Source: Shimia sp047124445 (GTDB lineage Bacteria > Pseudomonadota > Alphaproteobacteria > Rhodobacterales > Rhodobacteraceae). Taken from it: a stretch of DNA of 64,000 bases. Of this stretch, positions 1 through 8,516 are shown piece by piece; the first letter of the stretch is position 1, and every line of letters starts with the position of its first letter. The notes below the pieces were generated by a model. It worked only from the letters and a program-made list of their open reading frames with translations. It made no database searches and was not told the origin of the DNA. The position numbers and the translations under genes are program-made. Location of the stretch: assembly GCF_047124445.1 (NCBI RefSeq), contig NZ_CP138921.1, forward strand, positions 806,001 through 870,000, given 5' to 3'.

Positions 1-496
1 TACGGCGCGGGCGCGGGGGCTGACCAAGCCGGTGGTGACTCCGGAGATTGCAATGAAGCAGGCCGCCGAGATGATTGCGCGGGGCGAGAAAGTTGCTGTG
101 TTGTTTGGGCCCGAGCGGGCAGGGCTTGAGAATGAAGACATTGCGCGGGCGAATGCGATCATCAACGTGCCGGTGAACCCTGAGTATGCCTCGCTCAATC
201 TGGCGCAGTGTGTGTTGCTAACAGCCTATGAGTGGCGGCGTCAGAGTGCGGACATCGTGCATGAGCGCGTGGATATGTCCAAGACCGATTGGGCCAACAA
301 TGCCGATGTCGACGCGTTGGGGCGGCACTATGAAGAACGTCTTGAAGAAGCGGGCTTTTTCTTCCCGGAGGAGAAGGCGGAAGGCATGAAAGTCAATCTG
401 CGCAATATGTGGAGTCGGATGCGGTTGACACGTGCAGATGTGCAGATGTTGCACGGCGTGATGCGACAGATGGTCCGCTGGAAAGAAAAAGGCTGA
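1..496 (+). CDS. trmJ: tRNA (cytidine/uridine-2'-O-)-methyltransferase TrmJ, 3' part
   Basis: Only the C-terminal ~165 codons are inside the window; the frame is open to the left edge (reading TARARGLTKPVV), so an internal GTG at 32 is not the true start. The SPOUT-fold signature is clear: FGPERAGLENEDI, which binds the cofactor loop of the trefoil knot, and NVPVNPEYASLNLAQCVLL, the second knot motif. TrmJ-type enzymes 2'-O-methylate position 32 of tRNA using S-adenosylmethionine. The tail after the knot (about 80 residues, charged and helical) fits the C-terminal extension of the TrmJ group. A generic TrmH-group rRNA methylase is the alternative. Confidence 0.85.
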   Translation, partial: TARARGLTKPVVTPEIAMKQAAEMIARGEKVAVLFGPERAGLENEDIARANAIINVPVNPEYASLNLAQCVLLTAYEWRRQSADIVHERVDMSKTDWANNADVDALGRHYEERLEEAGFFFPEEKAEGMKVNLRNMWSRMRLTRADVQMLHGVMRQMVRWKEKG

Positions 497-602
497 GATT
501 TGCCTTTGGTCGCAAGGCTGAACAAACATTCACACCGTATCTGAGAGTGGTTGAAGCTTCGGCGTGGCCCCACTAGGCTCGCGCCAAGATTTGGAGACAG
601 CG

Positions 603-1754
603 ATGAGCCAGAAGCGCAGCATTTTTGAAGAGGTCAGCGAAGACGGACCTAAAGACACCCCCAGTGCGGTGGGTGTGATCGACAGCGGTGCCAAAGGCGC
701 GCGGCGGGGCATTCGCATCTGGCTGATGATCCTGTTTGCGCTGGTTTTTGTGATGATCGCTGTGGGCGGGCTGACACGCCTGACCGACAGTGGGTTGTCG
801 ATTACGGAATGGCGTCCGGTGACCGGGGCGATCCCGCCGATGAGCGAGGCGGATTGGCAGGGCGAATTCGACAAATACAAGCAGATTGACCAGTGGGCGA
901 TCGACAACAACTGGATGACGCTTGAGGACTTCAAATACATTTATTGGTGGGAATGGGGGCATCGTCAGCTGGGCCGTGTGATTGGTCTTGTCTGGGCGCT
1001 TGGCTTTGCCGGGTTTGCGATTGCGCGGCAAATCCCGACCGGGTGGACCGGCCGGTTGTTCCTGATTGGCGCGCTTGGCGGGCTGCAAGGTGCTGTGGGC
1101 TGGTGGATGGTCGACAGCGGCGTGACCTCTGGAGAAGGTGTGACCACGGTGGCGAGCTACCGTTTGGCGACCCATTTGGGGTTGGCCTTTGTGATCCTTG
1201 GCTTCATCACCTGGTACATCCTGTTGTTGGGGCGCAGTGAGCGCGACCTGATGCAGGCGCGGCGCGGCAAAGAAGCCAAGCTGTTTGGCATGTCTACAGG
1301 GCTATTGCACATGACCGGCGTGCAGATTTTGCTCGGCGCTTTGGTGGCCGGGATTGATGCTGGGCGCAGTTTTACCGATTGGCCGCTGATGGGCGGAAAT
1401 CTGTTTCCGGCGGATGCGCTGTATATGGAGCCGCTTTGGCGGAACTTCTTTGAAAACCCCGGCCTTGTGCAGTTTACACACCGCATGTGGGGCTATCTCT
1501 TGTTGGTTTTCGCCATTGTGGTGTGGCGGCGTGGGCAAGGCTCCGCGCATGGGCACACGCGGTTTGCGTTTAATGCTGCCTTCGCCGCGATCTCGGTGCA
1601 GATTGCGGTTGGCATCGCCACAGTGCTCTACGCGGCACAGGTGCATATTGCGATTACGCACCAAGCCATTGCTGTTGTGGTCTGGGTTCTGATCCTGCGG
1701 GCACGGTTCCTGAGCCACTATCCGATTGCAACCTCGGTGCGTGACGCATCCTGA
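603..1754 (+). CDS. ctaA: Heme A synthase (COX15/CtaA family)
   Basis: The 383-residue integral membrane protein oxidises the C8 methyl group of heme O to the formyl group of heme A for the aa3-type cytochrome oxidase. Four membrane histidines typical of the family are visible, in WEWGHRQLGR, RLATHLGLAF, FTHRMWGYLL and AITHQAIAV; in the family they bind two hemes. About eight hydrophobic segments follow a polar N-terminal arm. The start at ATG 603 is chosen because GGAGA lies just upstream; an in-frame ATG at 564 has no clear ribosome site. The length matches alphaproteobacterial COX15-type enzymes. It begins 106 bp after trmJ and is followed 16 bp later by the carboxypeptidase gene. Confidence 0.93.
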   Translation: MSQKRSIFEEVSEDGPKDTPSAVGVIDSGAKGARRGIRIWLMILFALVFVMIAVGGLTRLTDSGLSITEWRPVTGAIPPMSEADWQGEFDKYKQIDQWAIDNNWMTLEDFKYIYWWEWGHRQLGRVIGLVWALGFAGFAIARQIPTGWTGRLFLIGALGGLQGAVGWWMVDSGVTSGEGVTTVASYRLATHLGLAFVILGFITWYILLLGRSERDLMQARRGKEAKLFGMSTGLLHMTGVQILLGALVAGIDAGRSFTDWPLMGGNLFPADALYMEPLWRNFFENPGLVQFTHRMWGYLLLVFAIVVWRRGQGSAHGHTRFAFNAAFAAISVQIAVGIATVLYAAQVHIAITHQAIAVVVWVLILRARFLSHYPIATSVRDAS

Positions 1755-1770
1755 GAGAAGGAAAACAAGA

Positions 1771-3246
1771 ATGTCTGCATATGAGCAGTTGATGGCCTTT
1801 ACCCACACAACGCAGGCGTTGGGCGAGGTGGCTGGACGTTTGGGCTGGGACCAGGAGGCGATTATGCCAGCCGGGGCGGCGCCACAGCGGGCCGAAGAAA
1901 TGGCGGCGATGGAAAGCGTGCTGCATGCGCGCCGGATTGATCCGAAGGTCGGCGAGTGGTTGGCGGCCATTGATGAGGCGCAGCTGGATGAGGTGGGTCG
2001 CGCGCAGGTGCGCCATATCCGCAAGTCGTTTGAGCGCACGTCCAAGGTGCCGGCGGACCTGGCGGCGGAAATCGCCAAGGTGACCAGCCGGGCGCAGGGC
2101 ATTTGGGCGCAGGCGCGCTCGGATGAGGATGTGGCGGCGTTCCTGCCAACTTTGGAAGAGGTTGTGGGGCTGAAGCGTCAGGAGGGGCAGGCGCTGGCTG
2201 CCGGTGGCGATGTCTATGACGCCATGGTCGATGATTATGAGCCGGAGATGACCGCAGAAGAGATCGCGGCGATGTTTGATGCGATGCGGCCGCGGTTGGT
2301 GGCGTTGCGGGCGGCGGTTTTGGCTGCTGAAGCGCCACAAAAGCTGACCGGTACGTTTCCGTCAGACAAGCAGATGGCGCTAACCAGCAAGCTGGCGGCG
2401 AGCTTTGGCTATAACTTTGACCATGGGCGCATTGATTGTGTGACCCATCCGTTCTGCTCCGGCTCCGGCAAAGATGTGCGGATCACCACGCGCACCAGCG
2501 AGAGCGATCCGTTCAACTGTTTCTACTCCACCATTCATGAGGTGGGGCATGCGGCCTATGAGCAAGGCATTGATGATGCATATCTTTTGACGCCTCTTGG
2601 GCGCGGTGTGTCGATGGGCGTGCATGAGAGCCAGAGCCGGATTTATGAAAACCAGATGGGCCGCTCGCGCGCCTATACCGGGTGGCTCTATGAGCAGATG
2701 AAAGCAGAGTTTGGCGACTTTGGCATCGATAATGCCGAAGGTTTCTATGGCACCGTGAACCGGGTGAATGATGGCTACATCCGGACCGAGGCGGACGAGG
2801 TGCAGTACAACCTGCACATCATGCTGCGCTTTGATCTGGAGCGCGCTTTGATGCTGGGCGATCTGGCAGTGGGTGACCTGGAAGCGGCGTGGAATGATCG
2901 GTTCAAAGCAGACTTTGGCTATGCGGTGGACAAGCCCTCCAACGGCGTGTTGCAGGATGTGCATTGGTCCGTGGGGCTGTTTGGTTACTTTCCGACCTAT
3001 TCATTGGGCAATGTCTATGCAGGGTGCCTGAATGAGGCGCTGCGCGTGGCGGTGCCGGATCTGGATGCGCAATTGGCGCTGGGGGAGACGTCGGCGGCAA
3101 CCGGGTGGTTGCGGGAAAACCTGCAGCAGCACGGCGGGTTGCGCAAACCAGCCGAAACCATTGAGCATGCAATTGGCAAGGCGCCAAGTGGCGAGCCGTT
3201 GCTGGATTATTTGGAAGCCAAGTTTGGGGACATCTACAAGCTGTAA
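1771..3246 (+). CDS. Carboxypeptidase M32 (Taq/Pfu type)
   Basis: The predicted 491-residue zinc metallocarboxypeptidase removes C-terminal amino acids from peptides in the cytoplasm. The active-site helix HEVGH is at residues 256-260 and the third zinc ligand lies in HESQSR (H285, E286), both hallmarks of MEROPS family M32. No signal peptide is present and the length equals the family norm of about 490-500. ATG 1771 is preceded by GAAGGAAAAC, a usable ribosome site, and lies 16 bp after ctaA, so the two may be co-transcribed. A strong terminator follows directly. Confidence 0.95.
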   Translation: MSAYEQLMAFTHTTQALGEVAGRLGWDQEAIMPAGAAPQRAEEMAAMESVLHARRIDPKVGEWLAAIDEAQLDEVGRAQVRHIRKSFERTSKVPADLAAEIAKVTSRAQGIWAQARSDEDVAAFLPTLEEVVGLKRQEGQALAAGGDVYDAMVDDYEPEMTAEEIAAMFDAMRPRLVALRAAVLAAEAPQKLTGTFPSDKQMALTSKLAASFGYNFDHGRIDCVTHPFCSGSGKDVRITTRTSESDPFNCFYSTIHEVGHAAYEQGIDDAYLLTPLGRGVSMGVHESQSRIYENQMGRSRAYTGWLYEQMKAEFGDFGIDNAEGFYGTVNRVNDGYIRTEADEVQYNLHIMLRFDLERALMLGDLAVGDLEAAWNDRFKADFGYAVDKPSNGVLQDVHWSVGLFGYFPTYSLGNVYAGCLNEALRVAVPDLDAQLALGETSAATGWLRENLQQHGGLRKPAETIEHAIGKAPSGEPLLDYLEAKFGDIYKL

Positions 3247-3270
3247 CGCTCGCGGGTTTTGAAAAAGAAA

Positions 3271-3297
3271 AGGGACGCTTGGGCGTCCCTTTTTGTT
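3271..3297 (+). terminator. Rho-independent terminator after the M32 gene
   Basis: Perfect 8-bp stem AGGGACGC / GCGTCCCT with a TTGG loop followed by TTTTTGTTT. It sits 24 bp after the carboxypeptidase stop codon, between convergent genes. Confidence 0.9.
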
Positions 3298-3298
3298 T

Positions 3299-3321
3299 GG
3301 ATATTTTTGGTTAGAAGAAGC
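3299..3321. repeat. Dispersed 3'-flank element, copy A
   Basis: Read on the minus strand this is GCTTCTTCTAACC followed by AAAAATATCC, placed directly after the stop of the minus-strand gene at 3333. A near-identical element lies at 62814-62835, also directly after a minus-strand stop codon. The two differ by one substitution and one inserted A. Elements of this sort are scattered between genes in Rhodobacterales genomes in my recollection, but the copy number here is only two. Confidence 0.55.
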
Positions 3322-3332
3322 TTGCTGCGGCG

Positions 3333-3695
3333 TCACTTTGGCACGCAGGTGGCGGCGCGCCCGTCGGGTGTTTTGGCAATTTTCAGGGTGTCGCTTTCCA
3401 ATGTCAGATAACGCACGGCCTCTGCGCCCTGCAGATGAATTTCTCCGCTGTCGGTTAGAATATAGGCGTCCTCGGAGGCGCGTTCACCAGCGCGAAGTTC
3501 ATAGGGGAATGCTTTAGCATCTGCGGCGACGTCTTTGAAAATCATTTCAAATTTCATTTCGCCCAGGTCGCAGGTGTAGTGGGTGCCGCTCAGAGCGGCG
3601 TGCACAGTTTTGGGGTTCAATTGCATGGCGTCTGCGGATGCAAGTTGCGGTGTGCCCGTAAGGGCGAGCGCAAGGAGGATGGTGGGTGACTTCAT
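3333..3695 (-). CDS. Small secreted hypothetical protein
   Basis: The 120-residue product begins MKSPTILLALALTGTPQLASA, a clear Sec signal peptide with likely cleavage after ASA. The mature part has two cysteines (HYTCDLG and ATCVPK), which could form a disulfide in the periplasm. I do not recognise the family. An upstream ATG at 3776 would bury the signal peptide behind 27 residues, so the start at 3695 is preferred. The gene lies downstream of, and on the same strand as, the ClpP-fold gene. Confidence 0.6.
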   Translation of the reverse strand: MKSPTILLALALTGTPQLASADAMQLNPKTVHAALSGTHYTCDLGEMKFEMIFKDVAADAKAFPYELRAGERASEDAYILTDSGEIHLQGAEAVRYLTLESDTLKIAKTPDGRAATCVPK

Positions 3696-3810
3696 CACAG
3701 TCTCCGGGTTTGGTGCAAGTTTGACGTTTTCCTGATGGTAACGCGCCGCGCCGAAGGTGTGATTGCCTTTGGTCAAGTAGAGGTTTTCGAAGCGCCCAGG
3801 CGTCTTTTCT

Positions 3811-3825
3811 AAACCCCGAGGGTTT
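3811..3825 (-). terminator. Weak hairpin after the ClpP-fold gene
   Basis: Six-bp stem AAACCC / GGGTTT with a three-base loop, just beyond the stop codon of the minus-strand gene at 3830. Downstream on that strand the sequence is AGAAAAGAC rather than a U tract, so termination is uncertain. Confidence 0.3.
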
Positions 3826-3829
3826 TGGA

Positions 3830-5395
3830 CTAGCAGCTGAGTTCTTTCTCGCGTTGCTTAATGATTTTGAGCAGTTCTGCGTCACGACCGGAGATTTCGG
3901 GGGATTTTGTGAAGCAGCTGTCGTTGCCAAAGGTAGCAATGCCGCGCTCGGAGCCAAAGCAGTAACCGTTTTCATGGAAAATGCGGTTGCGATGGTACCA
4001 GAGATCGTCGCAGGTCAGTGATTGCGTGTCGCTGCTTTCTGTGGTCGCGGCTGTTTCTGTTGGCTCTTCTGGCGCGACGGGAAGGTCGCTGAGAAACTGG
4101 ACCATTGGGAACACCATCAGCGCGGGGTAGCTGTGCAGCTGGTTGTCGTGGTCTTGTTGCAGGGTCTGCCAGTACGCGTAGGGCGAGCGCACGTGTTGCG
4201 GCTCGGGGTCAGAATAAGGGCTGTGCGGCGCCTGATAGCCAATCCGCACGTCAATCGGGTCTCGGCTGCGGGCGTCCCAAGCGGTGCGGGGTGTCCCGAA
4301 ATTGGCGGTTTCTCCAACCTCGCGGGAGGTATCCAGACGCACGACGCAGTCTTCAGCGCCGTAGGGGCCGCCGGTGCGGTAGCCGCGGCGGTGTCCATAG
4401 ATTGCGCCGTCCCGCTGCTCGATCTTGAGGTCAGTGGTGTAAAACGGCCCGTCTTCGGATTGGTTTTCGGGCAGTTCCAGTGAGACAATTTCTACAAACT
4501 CTGCCCAGATGACGGCGAGACCTGCCAGCGGATGGGGTTTCCATGTAGGTGCCATTGCCCAGGAAAACGCGCCATCATCCATCAGAAAAACGTTGTCGCA
4601 AATCGTGTTGATCAGTTGGCGGTCGAGAGTGACGCTGTAGGAGATGCCGGTCACTGCGACTTTGGCAAACAGCGCATCGCCAACCGTGTCGACATAGTAC
4701 ATGGCGTGTGGCGGTGTTTCGATGCTGCGCGCATAGAGATATGGGGTGAGGTAAGGCGTGTCCTCGTCGTCGACCTTTTGCGCAAAAGCAAACAAGAGGG
4801 AGGAGTCCCGGATGGCTTCATCATATACGGCGGCCACTTCTTCGGCGTCATAGGTTTCGCCGTCATCTGGCAGCACAATCCGGGGCGCATGCACGCCCAG
4901 CCGTGCGGTGGGCGCGATGGCGCGCATGGCGATGGTTTCGTAGCTTTCGCCCTCAAATGTATGTGCGCCAGCGAGGAACAGGTTGGAGCAGGCGGACGCG
5001 CAGAGGTCTCCGTCAGCCACATAGGTTTGCAAGTCGGCAAAGGCATCGCGCAGGAAGTCTACAATGACGAAGGATTCGTAGAGGTCGCCGCCGGGGCTGT
5101 TGAGACAGAGCGTGGCACCGTCGGGCAGGCCGTTGTAGAAACTCTCGCCATCATAGCCAAAGAGCGCGTGAAAGCTTTGGAGATCGCCCCGTGTCACGCC
5201 GCCCTCATAAAGCACTGTGCAATTGGCGTATTTCCCGGTGAGCTCCTGCGCGAGGATTGCGCCGTCGTATTCGGCGTCAATCTCAGATTGGGGCGAAGTA
5301 GTGTTGAGGGTGAGCGTTGCTGTGAATGCGCTGCTAGCGGGAAAGCAGAACGCGGCTCCTACGGCAAAAACGCGAGACAGAGAGTATTTGGTCAT
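3830..5395 (-). CDS. Periplasmic protein with ClpP/crotonase-like fold
   Basis: The predicted protein has 521 residues with an N-terminal signal peptide (MTKYSLSRVFAVGAAFCFPASSAFTA). Residues about 95-170 contain LCLNSPGGDLYESFVIVDFL and then DLCASACSNLFLAGA. The first matches the oxyanion SPGG loop and the second the G/C-A-S-A-C nucleophile-turn pattern of ClpP/SppA-like predicted periplasmic proteins (COG3904-like), with serine in CASACS the candidate nucleophile. The remaining 300 residues are unrecognised and hold cysteines in DCVVRL, LTCDDL, GYCFGS, DSCFTK and the terminal LSC, suggesting disulfides. Function as a protease is inferred only. It ends about 135 bp upstream of the small secreted gene on the same strand. 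Confidence 0.7.
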   Translation of the reverse strand: MTKYSLSRVFAVGAAFCFPASSAFTATLTLNTTSPQSEIDAEYDGAILAQELTGKYANCTVLYEGGVTRGDLQSFHALFGYDGESFYNGLPDGATLCLNSPGGDLYESFVIVDFLRDAFADLQTYVADGDLCASACSNLFLAGAHTFEGESYETIAMRAIAPTARLGVHAPRIVLPDDGETYDAEEVAAVYDEAIRDSSLLFAFAQKVDDEDTPYLTPYLYARSIETPPHAMYYVDTVGDALFAKVAVTGISYSVTLDRQLINTICDNVFLMDDGAFSWAMAPTWKPHPLAGLAVIWAEFVEIVSLELPENQSEDGPFYTTDLKIEQRDGAIYGHRRGYRTGGPYGAEDCVVRLDTSREVGETANFGTPRTAWDARSRDPIDVRIGYQAPHSPYSDPEPQHVRSPYAYWQTLQQDHDNQLHSYPALMVFPMVQFLSDLPVAPEEPTETAATTESSDTQSLTCDDLWYHRNRIFHENGYCFGSERGIATFGNDSCFTKSPEISGRDAELLKIIKQREKELSC

Positions 5396-5467
5396 TTGGG
5401 TGCCATGGTGAGTGTGGGTGGCTGAAGAAGGTCACATAAGGGTTTGTCTGGCAACATAAATTTGACC

Positions 5468-5507
5468 GAAAAAAGTAAAGGCCCCGCACGTTTGTGCAGG
5501 GCCCTTT
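5468..5507 (-). terminator. gyrA: Rho-independent terminator of gyrA
   Basis: Arms 5477-5489 and 5494-5507 pair with one bulge and one G-U (AAGGGCCCTGCAC / GTGCGGGGCCTTT as read on the minus strand) around a four-base loop, followed by ACTTTTTTC. It lies 26 bp after the gyrA stop. Confidence 0.85.
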
Positions 5508-5532
5508 GGCGTTTGTCACATGTGGGGCGCGA

Positions 5533-8268
5533 TTACTCTTCGCCGCCAACCTCATCTTCGTCCTGCTCAGCAATCCAAGCGACGGAGACCACTTCTTCGC
5601 CTTTGCCGGTGTTGAACACCCGCACGCCACCGGCGGAACGGGAGCGGAAGGAAATGCCATCGACCGGTACGCGGATCGACTGGCCTTTGGAGGTCGCCAG
5701 CATGATCTGGTCGCCCATTTCCACAGGGAAAGAAGCCACCAGCGCACCGCCACGCATGTTTTTGTCCATAGCGGCCACACCCTGGCCACCGCGCCCGCGG
5801 ACCGGGTAGTCGTGGCTGGAGCTGAGTTTGCCTGCGCCACCAGCGGTGATGGTCAGGATCAGGTTCTCGGCTGCCGACATTTCGGCGTAACGCTCTTGGG
5901 AGAGTTCGCCGGCTGGTGCTTCCTCGTCATCGCTGCCGTCATCGGCCAAACCGGCCACGGCACGGCGCATTTTGAGGTAGGCTGCGCGCTCTTCGCTTTC
6001 TGCGCGGAAGTGGCGGATCACCGACATGGAGACCACTTCGTCATCGCCATTGAGTTTGATGCCACGCACACCCACGGAGGCGCGGGAGTTGAACACGCGC
6101 ACTTCAGTGGTTGGGAAGCGGATCGCGCGGCCGGAGTTGGTCACCAGCATCACATCGTCTTCTTCGGTACAGATGCGCGCGTTGATCAATTTGGTGTCGG
6201 CGTTGTCGTCCTCAAACTTCATCGCGATTTTGCCGTTGGACTTCACATTGGTGAAATCGGACAGGCGGTTGCGGCGCACGGTGCCTGCGGAGGTCGCAAA
6301 CATGATCTGCAGATCGTCCCATTCGTCCTCGGGGCGGTCGACTGGCATGATGGCCGCGATCGAGACGCCGGTTGGGATCGGCAGGATGTTCACAATGGCT
6401 TTGCCCTTCGCGGTGCGACCGCCTAGTGGCAGGCGCCAGGTCTTCAGCTTGTAGGCCATGCCATCTGTGGTGAAGAACAAGAGCTGCGTGTGGGTGTTGG
6501 CCACGAAGAGGGTGGTGACCACATCCTCTTCTTTGGTCTGCATGCCCGATATACCCTTGCCGCCACGCTTCTGGGCGCGGAAATCGGCAAGCGGGGTACG
6601 CTTGATGTAGCCACCCGAGGTCACGGTCACCACCATGTCCTCACGCTCGATCAGATCTTCGTCGTCCATGTCACCGGACCAGTCGACGATCTCGGTGCGG
6701 CGTGGCACCGCGAAGGCTTCACGCACTTCGCGCAACTCGTCGCCGATGATGCCCATGATGCGCTCGCGAGACCCGAGAATTTCAAGGTATTCCTTGATCT
6801 TAGAGGCCAGTTCTTCAAGTTCGTCGGTGACTTCTTTCACACCAATCTGGGTCAGGCGCTGGAGGCGCAATTCGAGAATGGCCCGCGCCTGAGTTTCGGA
6901 CAGGTTATAGGTCCCGTCGTCATTCATGGTGTGGGTTGGATCGTCGATCAGACGGATGTAGGCCGCGATGCTTTCGGCTGGCCAACGGCGGGTCATCAGC
7001 TTTTCGCGCGCTTCGGCGGCGTCGGCAGAAGCACGGATGGTGGCGACCACTTCGTCCACGTTTGTCACAGCCACGGCCAAACCACAGAGAATGTGGCTGC
7101 GCTCGCGAGCTTTGCGCAGCAGGTAAGCTGTGCGACGGGCGACCACTTCTTCGCGGAAGTCAATGAAAGACGTCAGGAAGCGGCGCAAAGTGAGCTGCTC
7201 CGGACGACCGCCATTCAGGGCCAGCATGTTACAGCCAAAGTGCGTTTGCATTGGGGTGAAGCGGAACAGTTGGTTCAGCACCACCTCTGCGGTGGCGTCA
7301 CGCTTGAGTTCGACAACAACGCGCACGCCGTCGCGGTCGGATTCATCCTGAACGTGGGCGATGCCTTCGATGCGCTTGTCACGGGCCGCTTCGGCGATCT
7401 TTTCGATCATCGCGGCCTTGTTCACCTGATAAGGAATCTCATCGATGACAATGGCATAGCGGTCTTTGCGGATCTCTTCGACGCGGGTCTTGGAGCGGAT
7501 GATGACGCTGCCACGGCCTTCGAGGTAGGCTTTGCGGGCGCCGGAACGGCCCAGCAGAATGCCGCCAGTTGGGAAATCCGGGCCGGGTACGTAGTCGATC
7601 AGCTGTTCCGAGGTCAGATCCGGATCGTCGATCAGCGCCATTGTGGCGTCGATGACTTCGCCAAGGTTGTGCGGCGGAATGTTGGTGGCCATACCCACCG
7701 CAATACCGCCCGCGCCGTTGACCAGCATGTTTGGGAAACGGGCCGGAAGAACGGTTGGTTCCTGGTCTTTACCGTCGTAGTTGTCCTGAAAATCGACGGT
7801 TTCTTTGTCGATGTCAGACAGCAGCGCGCCAGCTGGCTTGTCCATGCGAACTTCGGTGTATCGCATGGCCGCCGGGTTGTCGCCGTCCATGGAGCCAAAG
7901 TTACCCTGGCCATCTAAGAGCGGCAGCGACATGGAGAAGTCCTGCGCCATCCGCACCAAGGCGTCATAGATCGCAGAGTCGCCGTGGGGGTGGTATTTAC
8001 CCATTACGTCGCCCACGGGACGCGCCGACTTGCGGTAGGCCTTGTCATGCGTGTTGCCGGTCTCATGCATGGCGTAGAGGATGCGGCGGTGCACCGGTTT
8101 CAGGCCGTCACGCAGGTCGGGAATGGCGCGGCTGACGATCACGCTCATGGCGTAGTCGAGGTAGCTGGCGCGCATCTCCTCCTCGATGGTCACAGACGGA
8201 CCGTCGTGGATCATCCGTTCGTGCGTGGTTTCTTCTTCGTTTTCAGGGGTTTCCGGCGTGTCGCTCAA
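5533..8268 (-). CDS. gyrA: DNA gyrase subunit A
   Basis: The 911-residue subunit breaks and rejoins DNA in the GyrA2B2 complex. SYLDYAMSVIVSRAIPDLRD opens the breakage-reunion domain, the active-site tyrosine is Y137 in AAMRYTEVR, and the quinolone-resistance region reads HPHGDSAIYD with S98 and D102, the susceptible residues at the Ser83 and Asp87 positions of E. coli. Six beta-pinwheel repeats make up the C-terminal 370 residues, ending with an acidic tail. The start codon on the minus strand is TTG at 8268, with a stop a few codons upstream; an ATG at 8214 (MIHDGPSV) is the alternative. Its own terminator follows. Confidence 0.97.
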   Translation of the reverse strand: MSDTPETPENEEETTHERMIHDGPSVTIEEEMRASYLDYAMSVIVSRAIPDLRDGLKPVHRRILYAMHETGNTHDKAYRKSARPVGDVMGKYHPHGDSAIYDALVRMAQDFSMSLPLLDGQGNFGSMDGDNPAAMRYTEVRMDKPAGALLSDIDKETVDFQDNYDGKDQEPTVLPARFPNMLVNGAGGIAVGMATNIPPHNLGEVIDATMALIDDPDLTSEQLIDYVPGPDFPTGGILLGRSGARKAYLEGRGSVIIRSKTRVEEIRKDRYAIVIDEIPYQVNKAAMIEKIAEAARDKRIEGIAHVQDESDRDGVRVVVELKRDATAEVVLNQLFRFTPMQTHFGCNMLALNGGRPEQLTLRRFLTSFIDFREEVVARRTAYLLRKARERSHILCGLAVAVTNVDEVVATIRASADAAEAREKLMTRRWPAESIAAYIRLIDDPTHTMNDDGTYNLSETQARAILELRLQRLTQIGVKEVTDELEELASKIKEYLEILGSRERIMGIIGDELREVREAFAVPRRTEIVDWSGDMDDEDLIEREDMVVTVTSGGYIKRTPLADFRAQKRGGKGISGMQTKEEDVVTTLFVANTHTQLLFFTTDGMAYKLKTWRLPLGGRTAKGKAIVNILPIPTGVSIAAIMPVDRPEDEWDDLQIMFATSAGTVRRNRLSDFTNVKSNGKIAMKFEDDNADTKLINARICTEEDDVMLVTNSGRAIRFPTTEVRVFNSRASVGVRGIKLNGDDEVVSMSVIRHFRAESEERAAYLKMRRAVAGLADDGSDDEEAPAGELSQERYAEMSAAENLILTITAGGAGKLSSSHDYPVRGRGGQGVAAMDKNMRGGALVASFPVEMGDQIMLATSKGQSIRVPVDGISFRSRSAGGVRVFNTGKGEEVVSVAWIAEQDEDEVGGEE

Positions 8269-8516
8269 GTCCCAGTCTCGCTTCTAATTGGCGGTCCATA
8301 TGTTGTTGGGACGCTTATATCAGAGGCATCATATAGGGTGCAATGGTGCTGTGGGCGATGTGAGGTATTTCGCGTTGCCGGTGGGGTAATGTGCTGATTG
8401 GATGGAAAAACGCGGCTTGAGCGGCGAAGGTTTGCCCATGTATGGGAAAGTGCTGCCGGGGGGCGCCGACCTGTGGTTTACTTCAAGCAGAAAATTGGGT
8501 GCGCAAGGAGGCAGAA

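Noticed and set aside
6490..7917. A 475-codon frame opposite gyrA
   Set aside because: Antisense shadow with no family motifs.
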